Shown: positions 7,334-15,264 of the stretch, in pieces
How positions within the stretch are numbered: position 1 is the first letter of the stretch
How the letters are laid out: every line of letters starts with the position of its first letter
NCBI RefSeq assembly: GCF_001552155.1
Contig: NZ_BCQQ01000060.1
Span: 1 to 40,041, forward strand
Direction: 5' to 3'
DNA length: 40,041 nucleotides
Origin: Actinomadura formosensis NBRC 14204
GTDB taxonomy: Bacteria; Actinomycetota; Actinomycetes; Streptosporangiales; Streptosporangiaceae
Made by a program: the position numbers and the translations under genes
The notes under the pieces: generated by a model
Seen by the model: only the letters and a program-made list of their open reading frames with translations
Database searches by the model: none
What the model was told of the DNA's origin: nothing

Positions 7334-7702
7334 GTGAGAAATCTGCGCTGGCCCGGCAGGGCCGAGGTCGACGATGATCCGGAGCACGTCCTCAGGGACT
7401 TCGTCGAGTACGCGCTGTCGTGGCCCGCGGTGCTCGACCGGCGGCCCGGGGAGCTCGTGGCGGAGTGGTTCGCGCCGGACGGGCACGGGATGATCGTGCC
7501 TGACCTGTTCGTCGCGTACCGGGCGCACACCGCCGACGACCTCCCGACGGACAAACCGGACGCCGCGGACCCTACGGCAGGGGAGATCTGGGTGCTCATG
7601 CGCCTGCGGTTCCGCGACGAGCGTGAGGAGTCCGAGGTCATCACCGGGGACGAGATGCGCCACCTCCTCGCCCAGGGACTCGCCGCCCGCGGCATGCGCT
7701 GA
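7334..7702 (+). CDS. Passenger protein of the Tn3-type element, unknown function
   Basis: A 122-aa acidic soluble protein starting at GTG 7334 behind aggagggga. It has no cysteine, signal peptide or membrane span. Visible segments include VLRDFVEYALSWPAVLDRRP, GELVAEWFAPDGHGMIVPDL and GEIWVLMRLRFRDEREESEV. I do not recognise the family. It reads opposite to both tnp remnants and, unlike them, is undamaged, which suggests it is either selected or recently acquired. Its position inside the inverted repeats makes it transposon cargo. Confidence 0.6.
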   Translation: MRNLRWPGRAEVDDDPEHVLRDFVEYALSWPAVLDRRPGELVAEWFAPDGHGMIVPDLFVAYRAHTADDLPTDKPDAADPTAGEIWVLMRLRFRDEREESEVITGDEMRHLLAQGLAARGMR

Positions 7703-7891
7703 CCGTCACCCGAAGGCCAAGCAGGCCCAAGCGGAGGCCGAAGACCCCTGGTGACGCCGTTCGGTCCAGGGCTCCTATGACTACGGCGAGCCGCGTCCCC
7801 TCCCGGCTGGAACTCGGGGCTGCACCGGGCAACGGCCTGACCGTCACCTCGTCGCCGGCTGCGCCGCATGATCGGTTCGGTGAAGGGCTGG

Positions 7892-9007
7892 TCATGCGGC
7901 GGGCGGGAGGTCGGCGAGGTGGTTGTTCATGTCGAGTTCGAAGCGGCCGTACAGGTTGAGGTGGGTCCAGAACAGGGCGGACAGGCCGCGCCGGTCGGCG
8001 TCGGTGAGGCGTTTTCGCCAGGCTTCCTCGCGCAGGACGATCTGGATCAGGTGGGTGTTGAGGTAGGCGATGCTCGCTGCGATGAGGTGCAGGGCGAGGG
8101 CGGAGACCTCGACGTGTTCGCGGTCGTCGCCGGTCAACTCGGTCCTGCGCATCCAGCACAACGCCACCAGCAGTGTCAGCCGCACCGGCTCGGGCGCCGC
8201 AGCGAAGTCCGACGGGTACATGCGCATCGCCCGCGCCCGCCACCCCTCCACGACCTTCTCCGTCACCCCGTCGAACAACCCTTCGCCCAACCCGAGCGCC
8301 TCGACCCGCTCCAGCTTCACGATCTCCGCCAGCAGCGTCTCCAACTGGATCGGCCCCCGGTCCTCCTTCAGCTCCTGCAGAAAACTCCGCATCCCGCCCG
8401 GCTCCCCGCCCGCATCCGGGTCAGGGTCGGCCACCGCGATCAGCTCGCCCAGCCGCGCCGCCGCCGGACCCAGCCGGCCAGCGGTCCTGGCCGTGAAGTC
8501 CCGCTCGAACATCGACTCCGCCGCTCCCAGCAGCCGCTCCACCTGCCCCGGCGTCGGCGTCGGCGGCACGATCTTCTCCGCACGGCACCTGGTCAGCAGC
8601 GCCGCCCGCAACCGGTCCCGCGACATCTCCTTCGGGCACATCTGCTCGGCCAGCCAGAAGACCAGCTTGTCCTCATCGGCCACCGTCGCCGTCCGGAAGC
8701 CGTAGAACTCCCGCACCTGCCTGCGGTGATACTCGGTCGTGCTGCCCGACCACCGGTAGCCGGCGAACGCCGCCGCCTCCACACCCACCTGCCCCGCCAC
8801 ATACTCCACCGCCGCCCGCGGCACATCCTCACGCCGCGGGAACCGGCGCTCCAACTCGAAGAACTCCAGCAGCAGCGCGAACCCCAACCGCGTCGCCCCG
8901 CTCTTGTTCGCCAGCAGCTCCACCTCAGCCTCATCCATCGTCCAGCACTCGATCAGGTCTTCCGGCTTCCACTCACGCCGCACCGCAGGCCCTTCCTCCC
9001 GAATCAC
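7892..9007 (-). pseudogene. tnpA: Tn3-family transposase with in-frame core deletion
   Basis: The open frame encodes 371 aa, whereas Tn3 transposases are about 950-1000. Residues 1 to about 285 are the N-terminal DNA-binding DUF4158 region (WKPEDLIECWTMDEAEVELL, YRWSGSTTEYHRRQVREFYG, then CPKEMSRDRLRAALLTRCRA). After about residue 290 (CWMRRTELTGDDREHVEVSA) it jumps to the extreme C-terminus, AYLNTHLIQIVLREEAWRKR and ALFWTHLNLYGRFELDM. The DDE domain is therefore missing, yet the reading frame is kept. Such a product might still bind the inverted repeats without cutting. It starts 91 bases inside the right repeat. Confidence 0.85.
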
Positions 9008-9097
9008 CCCAAAGATCCAAGAGAAAGTTGATCCGTAACCAATCCACTACCCGGCGGTATCGCCCACCCATGACAGTTGCGTGCCGATCCAGAAACA

Positions 9098-9146
9098 TCA
9101 CACAGCGCTACTTTGGGGCTCGTCGCACCGACCCGCGTGGAGGGCC
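9098..9146 (-). repeat. Right inverted repeat of the Tn3-type element
   Basis: Inverse of 6501-6549: 38 bp perfect (9098-9135) plus an outer 9-base match (9138-9146). Its outer edge runs into the MFS pseudogene. Confidence 0.9.
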
Positions 9147-9915
9147 GTGTTGGTGATGGGCGGGTTGACGGTGCCTAGGAAGATGCTGAATAGCAGATAG
9201 GTCGCGAGCACGGCCGACAGCGGGGTGGCCGGTCCGAGCCAGAGCGACGCGGCGCCGCCCATGGCCAGTGCGGTGCCGGAGACCAGCAGCGGGAGCTTGG
9301 GACCGCGCGCCGACCAGTCCGCCGGTGCGCGGGGAGAACACCACGACCAGGAGCCCGACCGGGAGCAGGCACAGTCCGGTCATCAGCGCGGATATACCGC
9401 GTACGTCCTGCAGGTACTGGGTGGAGACGAACAGGAACGCGCTGAATCCGCACAAGGCGAAGAGCGCCATCAGGATCGCTGCACTGAACGGCACGCTGCG
9501 AAATAGGCGCAACTCCAGCAGCAGGTCAGCGCGGCGCGGTTCGTAGCCGAGGATACCGAGCACGCCGAGCACGGCGATGGCGAGCAGGCCGAGGATGACC
9601 GGTGAACTCCAGCCCAGCCCTTTGGACTCGATGATCGCGTAGACGACGCTGCCGAGCACCAGGATCACCAAAGTTTGGCCCACTGGGTCGAACCGGCGCG
9701 CCCCGGGGCGCGGGACTCGGGCACGAACAGCGCGGTGCCCACGATCGCGGCGGCCGCGATCGGCACGTTGATCCAGAAGACGAAGCGCCAGCCCCAGCCG
9801 TCGACCAAGGCGCCGCCGATGATCGGACCCAGCGCCAGCTACAGGCCGAACATCGAGCCGAACACGCCGATGACCCTGGCCCGCTCAACCGGGTCCGGGA
9901 ACGTGTTGGCGGTGA
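9147..9915 (-). pseudogene. DHA2-type MFS drug exporter, heavily broken
   Basis: Minus-strand fragments match a 14-helix EmrB/QacA exporter: ANTFPDPVERARVIGVFGSM, PIIGGALVDGWGWRFVFWIN (motif C region), GQTLVILVLGSVVYAIIESK, and FVSTQYLQDVRGISALMTGL. There is an in-frame TAG near 9840, in place of a serine or alanine codon after VFGSMFGL, a frameshift near 9700 and another near 9325; past it the tail LGTVNPPITNTAL runs into the Tn3-type repeat. Both ends are missing: the N-terminus is replaced by a MerR fragment at about 9915 and the C-terminus by the transposon. Confidence 0.8.
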
Positions 9916-9918
9916 TCG

Positions 9919-10058
9919 CCAAGCTCGCTGAGGTACAGGAGAACCTCAGACTCATCGATCACAAGATCGACGTCTACCGAGGCCGGCTCGCCGCAGGCGA
10001 CACCGACCGGCTATGGGCGCCGGGTGACCGGCGGGTTCCCGCTGAGCGCTCCTCTTAA
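9919..10058 (+). pseudogene. MerR-family regulator, C-terminal fragment
   Basis: The plus-strand peptide KLAEVQENLRLIDHKIDVYR followed by GRLAAGDTDRLWAP matches the C-terminal dimerisation helix and tail of MerR-type regulators. There is no DNA-binding domain upstream; instead the sequence joins the inverted MFS pseudogene. The frame then runs about ten more residues to a stop at 10056-10058. Confidence 0.6.
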
Positions 10059-10110
10059 CAGAACAGGCCAACAGACCGCCGCCTTGGGCTCGCGTGCCTC
10101 ACGGTTCCCG

Positions 10111-10268
10111 CTACTCTTCTTTGCGGCTGGCGTTCGGGTCACGCAGGTCACGGAGCCTTCCGCCCAGGTCGGGACAGTGGAAGGGGGAGAAGCCGTAGAA
10201 GTTGATGTGCTCGAACGCCAAGGGGCTGAGGCGGGCGCGGATCTCGGAGCTGACCGACGCGTCCGCCA
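10111..10268 (-). pseudogene. Tn3-family transposase, C-terminal remnant
   Basis: The minus-strand peptide SSEIRARLSPLAFEHINFYG followed by GGRLRDLRDPNASRKEE and a stop (10111-10113) is the end of a Tn3-family transposase of the type that closes with LSPxxxxHIN and LRPLRDP. It is a different subtype from the 7892-9007 copy, which ends ALFWTHLNLYGRF. No inverted repeat was recognised beside it. Confidence 0.6.
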
Positions 10269-10269
10269 G

Positions 10270-10844
10270 CGCTCCGGCCCCCGGCTGACCTGTGCCTCAG
10301 CACTTACCAGTAATTCTGGGCTGAATAGGCCCGGGCCCCGTGACCAGTGCCGGTTTCAAGAATCCGCCCGCGCCCGAGGCGGCGCGGCACGGTTATCCGG
10401 CCCCGCCGACGCGCCTCGCGCCGGACTTATCCCCGGCTGCCCGGACCGAGATCGGCCCGGCGACCGGGCCGCGCGTACGGCCCGTGACCTGCGCGGACCG
10501 CCTCAGATGGCGGCTGGTGGGAGCTCCCTTACCAACGGGCCGATGACGTCAGCGGTGGGGCGCGGAGGGCTGTGCCGACACCTGGTCACGCGTTCCTCGC
10601 TGACGGCGCCAGCGACCGGAGCAGGGCTTGAACGAGGCGCGCCAGGTTCTGCGCGCGTCGCGCGGCCGACTTGGGGGCGGCGGTCCGGGCCAGGGGATGC
10701 TGACGGACTACTGAAGTAAGCCGGCCTGACCCGGCGACGCTAGCCGGGCACCCACTCCAGGGTGCTCAAGGACTTCACCCAGGCGTGCGTCTATACCCGC
10801 GACTACCGCGCCCTCATCGACCGTCCGACGCTGGCTCCGTCTGG
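10270..10844. other. Non-coding or unassigned stretch
   Basis: No convincing gene is seen. A short plus-strand peptide at about 10761-10866 (VLKDFTQACVYTRDYRALID) looks protein-like but has no start or family I recognise; it may be another fragment. It overlaps the 3' end of the neighbouring minus-strand gene. Confidence 0.4.
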
Positions 10845-11285
10845 TCAGGACGGGCCGGAGGCGTGATCGTGCGCGTGGTCTGCTGTCCGGCTGAGGCTGA
10901 ACCAGCGGCGGACGACCGCGATCAGGGAAGGTCCTCCGCGGAAGCACCACAGGGCGATGACCGGATCGCAGATGACGCATCCCAGGGACGAGTCGTGGAA
11001 GAACGGCAGGATCGGGTTGCCCTTGAGGTGGTGGGCCATGTCCCATGCGGTGTGGAGGAGCCAGCCGATGCCGATGAAGGTCCAGGAGTCCAGGCCGCGG
11101 TAGGCGACGTAGGCCATGAGCGCGACGAACGGGAGTTCCCACGGGCCGAATCCGCCCCCGCTCAGGTAGGCGGCTCCGGCTCCGCCCACCATGATCGCGT
11201 TGAAGCGGCGTCGGTGCGGTTCTTTGATCAGGGACATCAGCAGGCAGTAGATGATGCCGACGATCACCGGTGACACAAGGTTCAT
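10845..11285 (-). CDS. DUF6010-like integral membrane protein
   Basis: A 146-aa membrane protein with about four hydrophobic segments: SPVIVGIIYCLLMSLI, FNAIMVGGAGAAYLSGGGFG, ELPFVALMAYVAYRG and a fourth around SWTFIGIGWLLHTAWDMAHH. The conserved HTAWDMAHHLKGNPI and FFHDSSLGCVICDPVIALWC stretches match proteins annotated DUF6010; no activity is established for that family. The His- and Cys-containing motifs could bind a metal or haem, but that is speculation. Its ATG overlaps the preceding gene's stop by 4 bases, making it the last gene of the translationally coupled run 12371 to 10845. Confidence 0.7.
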   Translation of the reverse strand: MNLVSPVIVGIIYCLLMSLIKEPHRRRFNAIMVGGAGAAYLSGGGFGPWELPFVALMAYVAYRGLDSWTFIGIGWLLHTAWDMAHHLKGNPILPFFHDSSLGCVICDPVIALWCFRGGPSLIAVVRRWFSLSRTADHAHDHASGPS

Positions 11286-11584
11286 GAGGGGATGACTTCT
11301 TCCGTCTGGGTGCGGGCCGAAGCGCCGCGGTCGAGCTGTCGCAGCGCGAGCAGCCCGCCGACGCCCGGAACGAGGGCCAGGATCTTGGCGGCGGCCGGGG
11401 CCTGCCGGAGGCGCCAGGTCGCGATCACGACGAACAGGTAAGCGCAGCCGTGGGTGGGGCCCATCAAGGACGAGATGGGCTTGAGGTGGACGGTGAACAC
11501 GTTGGCCAGCATCACGATCAGGGAGATCAGCTCGGCGTGAGCCGCGATGCGCAGGTGGCGCGGAGACCGGAGGTGCATGGTCAT
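11282..11584 (-). CDS. DUF3817-like small membrane protein
   Basis: A 100-aa protein with three hydrophobic stretches (LRIAAHAELISLIVMLANVF, HGCAYLFVVIATWRL and ILALVPGVGGLLALRQL). The AELISLIVMLANVF and GPTHGCAYLFVV arrangement fits the DUF3817 family of small actinobacterial membrane proteins, whose function is unknown. It overlaps both neighbours by 4 bases (ATGA), so it is coupled within the operon. It is complete. Confidence 0.7.
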   Translation of the reverse strand: MTMHLRSPRHLRIAAHAELISLIVMLANVFTVHLKPISSLMGPTHGCAYLFVVIATWRLRQAPAAAKILALVPGVGGLLALRQLDRGASARTQTEEVIPS

Positions 11585-12057
11585 GCTCCCGTGGTGGAGC
11601 CGGGGCGGATGATCATCAGTACGGTGACGGTGGCCCAGAGCAGGTTGAAGATGCCGGTGAGCATGGCGAGGCGGCCTGGCATCAAGGGGGTTGGCGCCGG
11701 CGACGGCGAGGTGGAACCTGTCGTCTCGGCCACGGCGCGGTCCTGGGCGGGCAGGATCAGAAGTGCCAGTACGCCGGTGGCCGTCGCGGTTAGCAGGATC
11801 GAGGTGATCAGCCAGGCGTCACCGAGGACGCCGAGACTGCTGGCCGTGGCGAAGCCGAAGAGAGGAACCGCGATGCCGATGCCCGCGTAAACCCGGCAGA
11901 TGCGGTGCAGCGTCCGCAGGGTAGTGCGGGCATCGCTGTCGCAGGGGTCGCCGAGGGCGCGGCGCAGTGTCGCGGGGAACATGCTCGCGGCGACGGTGAC
12001 CGGGCCGACGGCGATGATGACTGCCAGGACGTGCAGGGACAGAAGGAGCTTGGTCAC
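11581..12057 (-). CDS. Small four-helix membrane protein (DUF2269-like)
   Basis: A 158-aa protein with four predicted membrane helices: LLLSLHVLAVIIAVGPVTVA, VYAGIGIAVPLFGFATASSL, LITSILLTATATGVLALLIL and MLTGIFNLLWATVTVLMIIR. The first helix, with its His and Gly/Pro pattern, resembles DUF2269-type integral membrane proteins, but I am not certain of the family. The GTG start overlaps the upstream stop as GTGA, and its own stop overlaps the next start as ATGA. Confidence 0.65.
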   Translation of the reverse strand: MTKLLLSLHVLAVIIAVGPVTVAASMFPATLRRALGDPCDSDARTTLRTLHRICRVYAGIGIAVPLFGFATASSLGVLGDAWLITSILLTATATGVLALLILPAQDRAVAETTGSTSPSPAPTPLMPGRLAMLTGIFNLLWATVTVLMIIRPGSTTGA

Positions 12058-12371
12058 GCCTGGTGCTCCGGGGCGGTCTGGCGCTCGCCGGTGACCTTCG
12101 AGGACGGGAGGCGGCCGGCCTTGGAGGTGCCTTGGAGGGTATCGCCGTCGGCCGTCACGTCGAATGCCAGGTTCAGCCGCATGGGCTTGGTGATGGCCTG
12201 CTTCCAGGTGAGCCGGTCGCCGCCGAGGGCGACGTCGGTGAGTGGTATGTCCTCGCCGGCTCCGTGGGCGACGCCGGTCAGGGTGCCGTCCTGCTCACGG
12301 AGTTCGACCACGGCCTTGATCTTGCCGATGGGGGTGGAGATGGACAGGTTCCAGGTGCCTTCGAAGGACAT
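12054..12371 (-). CDS. Small beta-rich protein, unknown function
   Basis: A 105-aa soluble protein of alternating hydrophobic strands: MSFEGTWNLSISTPIGKIKA, VVELREQDGTLTGVAHGAGE and LNLAFDVTADGDTLQGTSKA. The GTWNLSI opening and repeated strand-turn-G pattern suggest a small lipocalin-like or beta-barrel fold; I cannot name a family. It is the second gene after the DJ-1/PfpI gene, 64 bases downstream of it, and is coupled to the following membrane protein. A binding or carrier role for the DJ-1 enzyme's substrate is conceivable but unproven. Confidence 0.6.
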   Translation of the reverse strand: MSFEGTWNLSISTPIGKIKAVVELREQDGTLTGVAHGAGEDIPLTDVALGGDRLTWKQAITKPMRLNLAFDVTADGDTLQGTSKAGRLPSSKVTGERQTAPEHQA

Positions 12372-12435
12372 GCTGATGTTCTTCCCGACTGTGCAAGGGG
12401 GATGGTGAGCGGCTGATCGGCGAAGGGCCGAGTGC

Positions 12436-13125
12436 TCAGAGGGTGGTGGGCGTCGGGCCCTGGGCGCGCCAGACGGTGCCGCGCCGCTCGTGGGCGAAGA
12501 GTTCTTCGACGGCGTGCGCGACGCGGGGGCCCACCTCGCGCTCCAGCAGATACAGGCCCAGATCGAGCCCTGAGGTGACGCCGGCGCCGGTGATCAAGTC
12601 GCCGTCGTCCACGATGCGGGCGTGGACCGCGTGGGCGCCGGTGGCGTCCAGCATGTCGAGGCCCATGTGGTGGGTGGTGGCGTGACGTCCCTCGAGCAGG
12701 CCGGCCATGGCCAAGACCAGCGAGCCGCCGCAGACGGTGGCGACCGTGATGTCCGGGTCGTCCATCGCCTGCTTGAGGAGCGCGGGCAGCTCGGTGGTCA
12801 GCGTGCGGCCCAGCAACACCGGGATGAACTCGTCCTGCTTCCACTCGCCGGCGCCCACTTCTTCTTCCGGGCCCTCGCCGGGTTCGCCCACGCGGCCGGA
12901 GGCGCCGGGCACCAGAAGCACGTCGGCGCGCTCCAGGTCGAGGACGCCTGCGGCGCGCAGCGCCAGTCCTCCGGTGCCGCTGACCACCTCGCGAGGCCCC
13001 TCCGCGGTGACCAGCTCGACGGTCACCGCGCCGTCCGACGCCGAGCCGCCGGCGTACAGCACCTCATAGGGGGCGATGACATCGAGCGGGTCGAAGCCAT
13101 CGAACAGGACGACCTGGATGTGCAT
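12436..13125 (-). CDS. DJ-1/PfpI family protein (isonitrile hydratase-like)
   Basis: A 229-aa member of the class I glutamine amidotransferase-like DJ-1/PfpI group, which includes isonitrile hydratase and GlxA N-domains. It starts HIQVVLFDGFDPLDVIAPYE, has the acidic residue early in the strand-helix unit (PYEVLYAGG), and the nucleophile elbow VATVCGGSLVLAMAGLLEGR with the catalytic cysteine at about residue 131. THHMGLDML supplies the usual following histidines. An inserted acidic loop (VGEPGEGPEEEVGAGEWKQD) is unusual. It starts at ATG 13125 and diverges from the GlxA regulator. It is probably the first gene of the five-gene run. Confidence 0.85.
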   Translation of the reverse strand: MHIQVVLFDGFDPLDVIAPYEVLYAGGSASDGAVTVELVTAEGPREVVSGTGGLALRAAGVLDLERADVLLVPGASGRVGEPGEGPEEEVGAGEWKQDEFIPVLLGRTLTTELPALLKQAMDDPDITVATVCGGSLVLAMAGLLEGRHATTHHMGLDMLDATGAHAVHARIVDDGDLITGAGVTSGLDLGLYLLEREVGPRVAHAVEELFAHERRGTVWRAQGPTPTTL

Positions 13126-13195
13126 GGATGATTCCCTCGGGATCGATTTCCATCGGGCACTCCGAAGTCAACAAGCTGTCGCCGCAATCGCCCAG

Positions 13196-13230
13196 TGGCA
13201 CTAATGACAGGTTTCAACGGGATAATGCCA
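13196..13230. promoter_or_regulatory. Inverted TGGCA half-sites between glxA-like and DJ-1 genes
   Basis: TGGCACTAAT (13196-13205) and, on the other strand, TGGCATTATC (13221-13230) face each other within the 197-bp divergent spacer. The shared TGGCA-N-TA pattern recalls the TGGC-type sites of AdpA/GlxA-like AraC regulators. It is a candidate operator for the neighbouring regulator. Confidence 0.4.
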
Positions 13231-13322
13231 AGTCCTTCTTGGAGGGCTTGAGCTGCGATGATATGGAGCTTCCGGGGTATCGGCCTGGGCCACTCAATCC
13301 GATGGGGAGGTAAGTTCCGGCC

Positions 13323-14273
13323 ATGCATACCGTTGCCGTTCTCGCGCTGGATCAGGTGATCCCGTTCGACCTGTCCACCCCGATCGAGGTCTTCTCCCGG
13401 ACCCGCCTGCCCGACGGGCGCCCCGGCTACCAGGTCCGGGTCTGCGCCGAGCACGACGAGATCGACGCCGGAGCCTTCACCCTGCGCACCTCCTGGAGCC
13501 TGGGGGGCCTCCAGGACGCGGACACGATCATCGTGCCGGGCGTCACTGCCCCCACTGCCGCGCTCTCACCCGCCGTACGCAACGCGCTTCGGTCCGCCGC
13601 TGCCAACGGCACCCGGATCGCCTCCATCTGCACAGGCACCTTCCCCCTGGCCGCCACCGGGCTCCTCGACGGGCTGCGCGTCACGACCCACTGGCGCGCG
13701 GCCGGGCTTCTGGCCGCCACCCACCCCGACATCGACGTCGACCCCGACGTCCTCTACGTCGACAACGGCCAGTTCCTCACCTCGGCCGGCGCCGCCGCGG
13801 GCATGGACCTGTGCCTGCACATGATCCGCCGTGACTACGGCTCGGCCGTCGCCGCCGATGCCGCCCGCCTGTCGGTGATGCCTCTCGAACGGGAGGGCGG
13901 ACAAGCGCAGTTCATCGTCCACGACCATGCCCCTACACCGCAGGGCGCCGAACTGGAGGCGCTGCTCGCCTGGCTACAGGAAGACCTGGCCCGCGACCTC
14001 ACCCTCGCCGACATCGCCGAGCGGGCCGGGACCAGCACCCGAACCCTGATCCGGCGTTTCCGCGACCAGACCGGCACCACCCCGCTCCAATGGCTCCACC
14101 GAGCCCGCATCCGCCAGGCACAGCACCTCCTCGAAACCACGGAGCACTCCGTCGAACGCATCGGCAGCCAGGTCGGCTTCGGCTCGCCCACCACCTTCCG
14201 AGACCGCTTCAAACGCACCACCGGCGTCAGCCCGCAGACCTACCGACGCACGTTTAGTACTGTGACCGCGTAG
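13323..14273 (+). CDS. GlxA-type AraC family regulator with DJ-1 domain
   Basis: A 316-aa transcription factor. Residues 1 to about 185 form a DJ-1/PfpI sensor domain (VAVLALDQVIPFDLSTPIEV, then IASICTGTFPLAATGLLDGL), which keeps the cysteine at the nucleophile elbow. Residues about 215-312 hold the two AraC helix-turn-helix units (LTLADIAERAGTSTRTLIRR and VERIGSQVGFGSPTTFRDRF, ending GVSPQTYRRTF). It diverges from the DJ-1 enzyme operon and so probably controls it. Start is ATG 13323 after ggggagg. It is complete. Confidence 0.92.
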   Translation: MHTVAVLALDQVIPFDLSTPIEVFSRTRLPDGRPGYQVRVCAEHDEIDAGAFTLRTSWSLGGLQDADTIIVPGVTAPTAALSPAVRNALRSAAANGTRIASICTGTFPLAATGLLDGLRVTTHWRAAGLLAATHPDIDVDPDVLYVDNGQFLTSAGAAAGMDLCLHMIRRDYGSAVAADAARLSVMPLEREGGQAQFIVHDHAPTPQGAELEALLAWLQEDLARDLTLADIAERAGTSTRTLIRRFRDQTGTTPLQWLHRARIRQAQHLLETTEHSVERIGSQVGFGSPTTFRDRFKRTTGVSPQTYRRTFSTVTA

Positions 14274-14330
14274 GTTCGTCGGGTTGCTGTTGATATGAAG
14301 TGCTCGATGTGGCCTGTGTGCTGGTGTGCC

Positions 14331-15239
14331 TCAGCGGTAGTCGGCCAGGCCGTCCGCGAGTTCTTCTTCGTCGCCGTCGCGGATTGCGTAGAGGGCTTGC
14401 TGCAGGGCGAATGTGCTGCGGATCGCGGCGATGCGGGTAAGGAGTCCGGGGTTTGACCAGCCGCCCAGGGCGAGCACCCGCTCCAGGAGTTCACGGCCGT
14501 GGCTGGCGCCGATGGCAGCGAGGTCCTCGGCCGGGTCGCTGAGCGTGACATCGTCCCAGTCGAGTACTCCGGCGAGACGCGGCAGGCCGTGCGTCCATTC
14601 CCACAGGACGTTTTCGGCACCGAGGTCGCCATGCACCATTGCTGGGGTGATGTAGGGAAGGCTGTCGAGTGCCGCGAGTTCCCGCTCGGCCCGTAGGCGC
14701 CCACTGTTGGACATGAGCGGGAACAGCTCCGCGCGCACGTTCTCTGCGAACCGCCGCCACCGGCCTTTTGTTGCGTGAGGGAGAACTGCTCATGCCATTT
14801 CGTCGGTGCCGGCACGGGCCAGGCCGGACAGCAGCGTAGTGTACTGCGCCGCCACGGTGTCGGCCACTTGGGCATCGTTGAGTGCGTCGGCGGCCAGCGG
14901 CTCCCCGGGAATGCGGCTGAGTACCAGGAACGGTGCCTCGTCGGTGCCGTGGGCGCCGCCCCGCAGCAGCGGCTCGGGTGTGCGGAAGCCGAGGTCGAGC
15001 CCGGCGAGTGCGTGTAGTGCGGCCACCCGATCGGGCAGCCGGGCGGCCGCTGCCCGGGTGCGAGGCAGGCACACGACGCGGTCTGAGCCAATGACCACGA
15101 TGTGGAATTGCCCCTGACGTACTGCCAGGTCGTCTGGTTTGTCGGCGGGCAGCAGACGGCTCAGCAGAGCGCGATGCGTCGTAGGGATGTTCACGAGTGT
15201 GACCTGTGGATCCTTGGATGGGTCGGACGCGACGTGCAC
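14331..15239 (-). pseudogene. APH/macrolide-phosphotransferase family enzyme with in-frame stop
   Basis: Kinase of the aminoglycoside/macrolide phosphotransferase superfamily, about 302 aa if read through. The N-lobe includes FHIVVIGSDRVVCLPRT and APFLVLSRIPGEPL. The catalytic loop is MVHGDLGAENVLWEW (HGDxxxxN) and the metal-binding aspartate is in GVLDWDDVTLSDPAEDLAAI. An in-frame TGA at 14790-14792 splits it after GTDEMA; the same frame continues at once with AVLPHATKGRWRRFAENVRA, so this is one substitution, not a frameshift (CGA is the simplest ancestor). The start is ATG 15239 or GTG 15194. Length and motifs fit Mph-type macrolide 2'-phosphotransferases best, but the substrate is not certain. 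Confidence 0.75.
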
Positions 15240-15264
15240 GAAGTGCTGTCAGGCCGCGTCGGCG

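Larger units (their letters stand above)
6501..9146. mobile_element. Defective Tn3-family element with one passenger gene
   Basis: Long inverted repeats (6501-6549 and 9098-9146) enclose remnants of a Tn3 resolvase and transposase, both on the minus strand, and one plus-strand passenger gene. The transposase lacks its catalytic middle and the resolvase lacks its N-terminus, so the element could move only with a helper. The left flank is an epoxide hydrolase gene and the right flank an MFS gene, and the adjoining 5-base flanks do not match, so there is no visible target duplication. That points to an adjacent deletion or to recombination between elements. Confidence 0.85.

Noticed and set aside
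7868..9031. 387-codon plus-strand ORF
   Set aside because: Antisense to the core-deleted Tn3 transposase and lacking any domain.
10340..10546. 68-codon plus-strand ORF
   Set aside because: No ribosome-binding site, no family, and low-complexity Pro/Ala/Arg composition.
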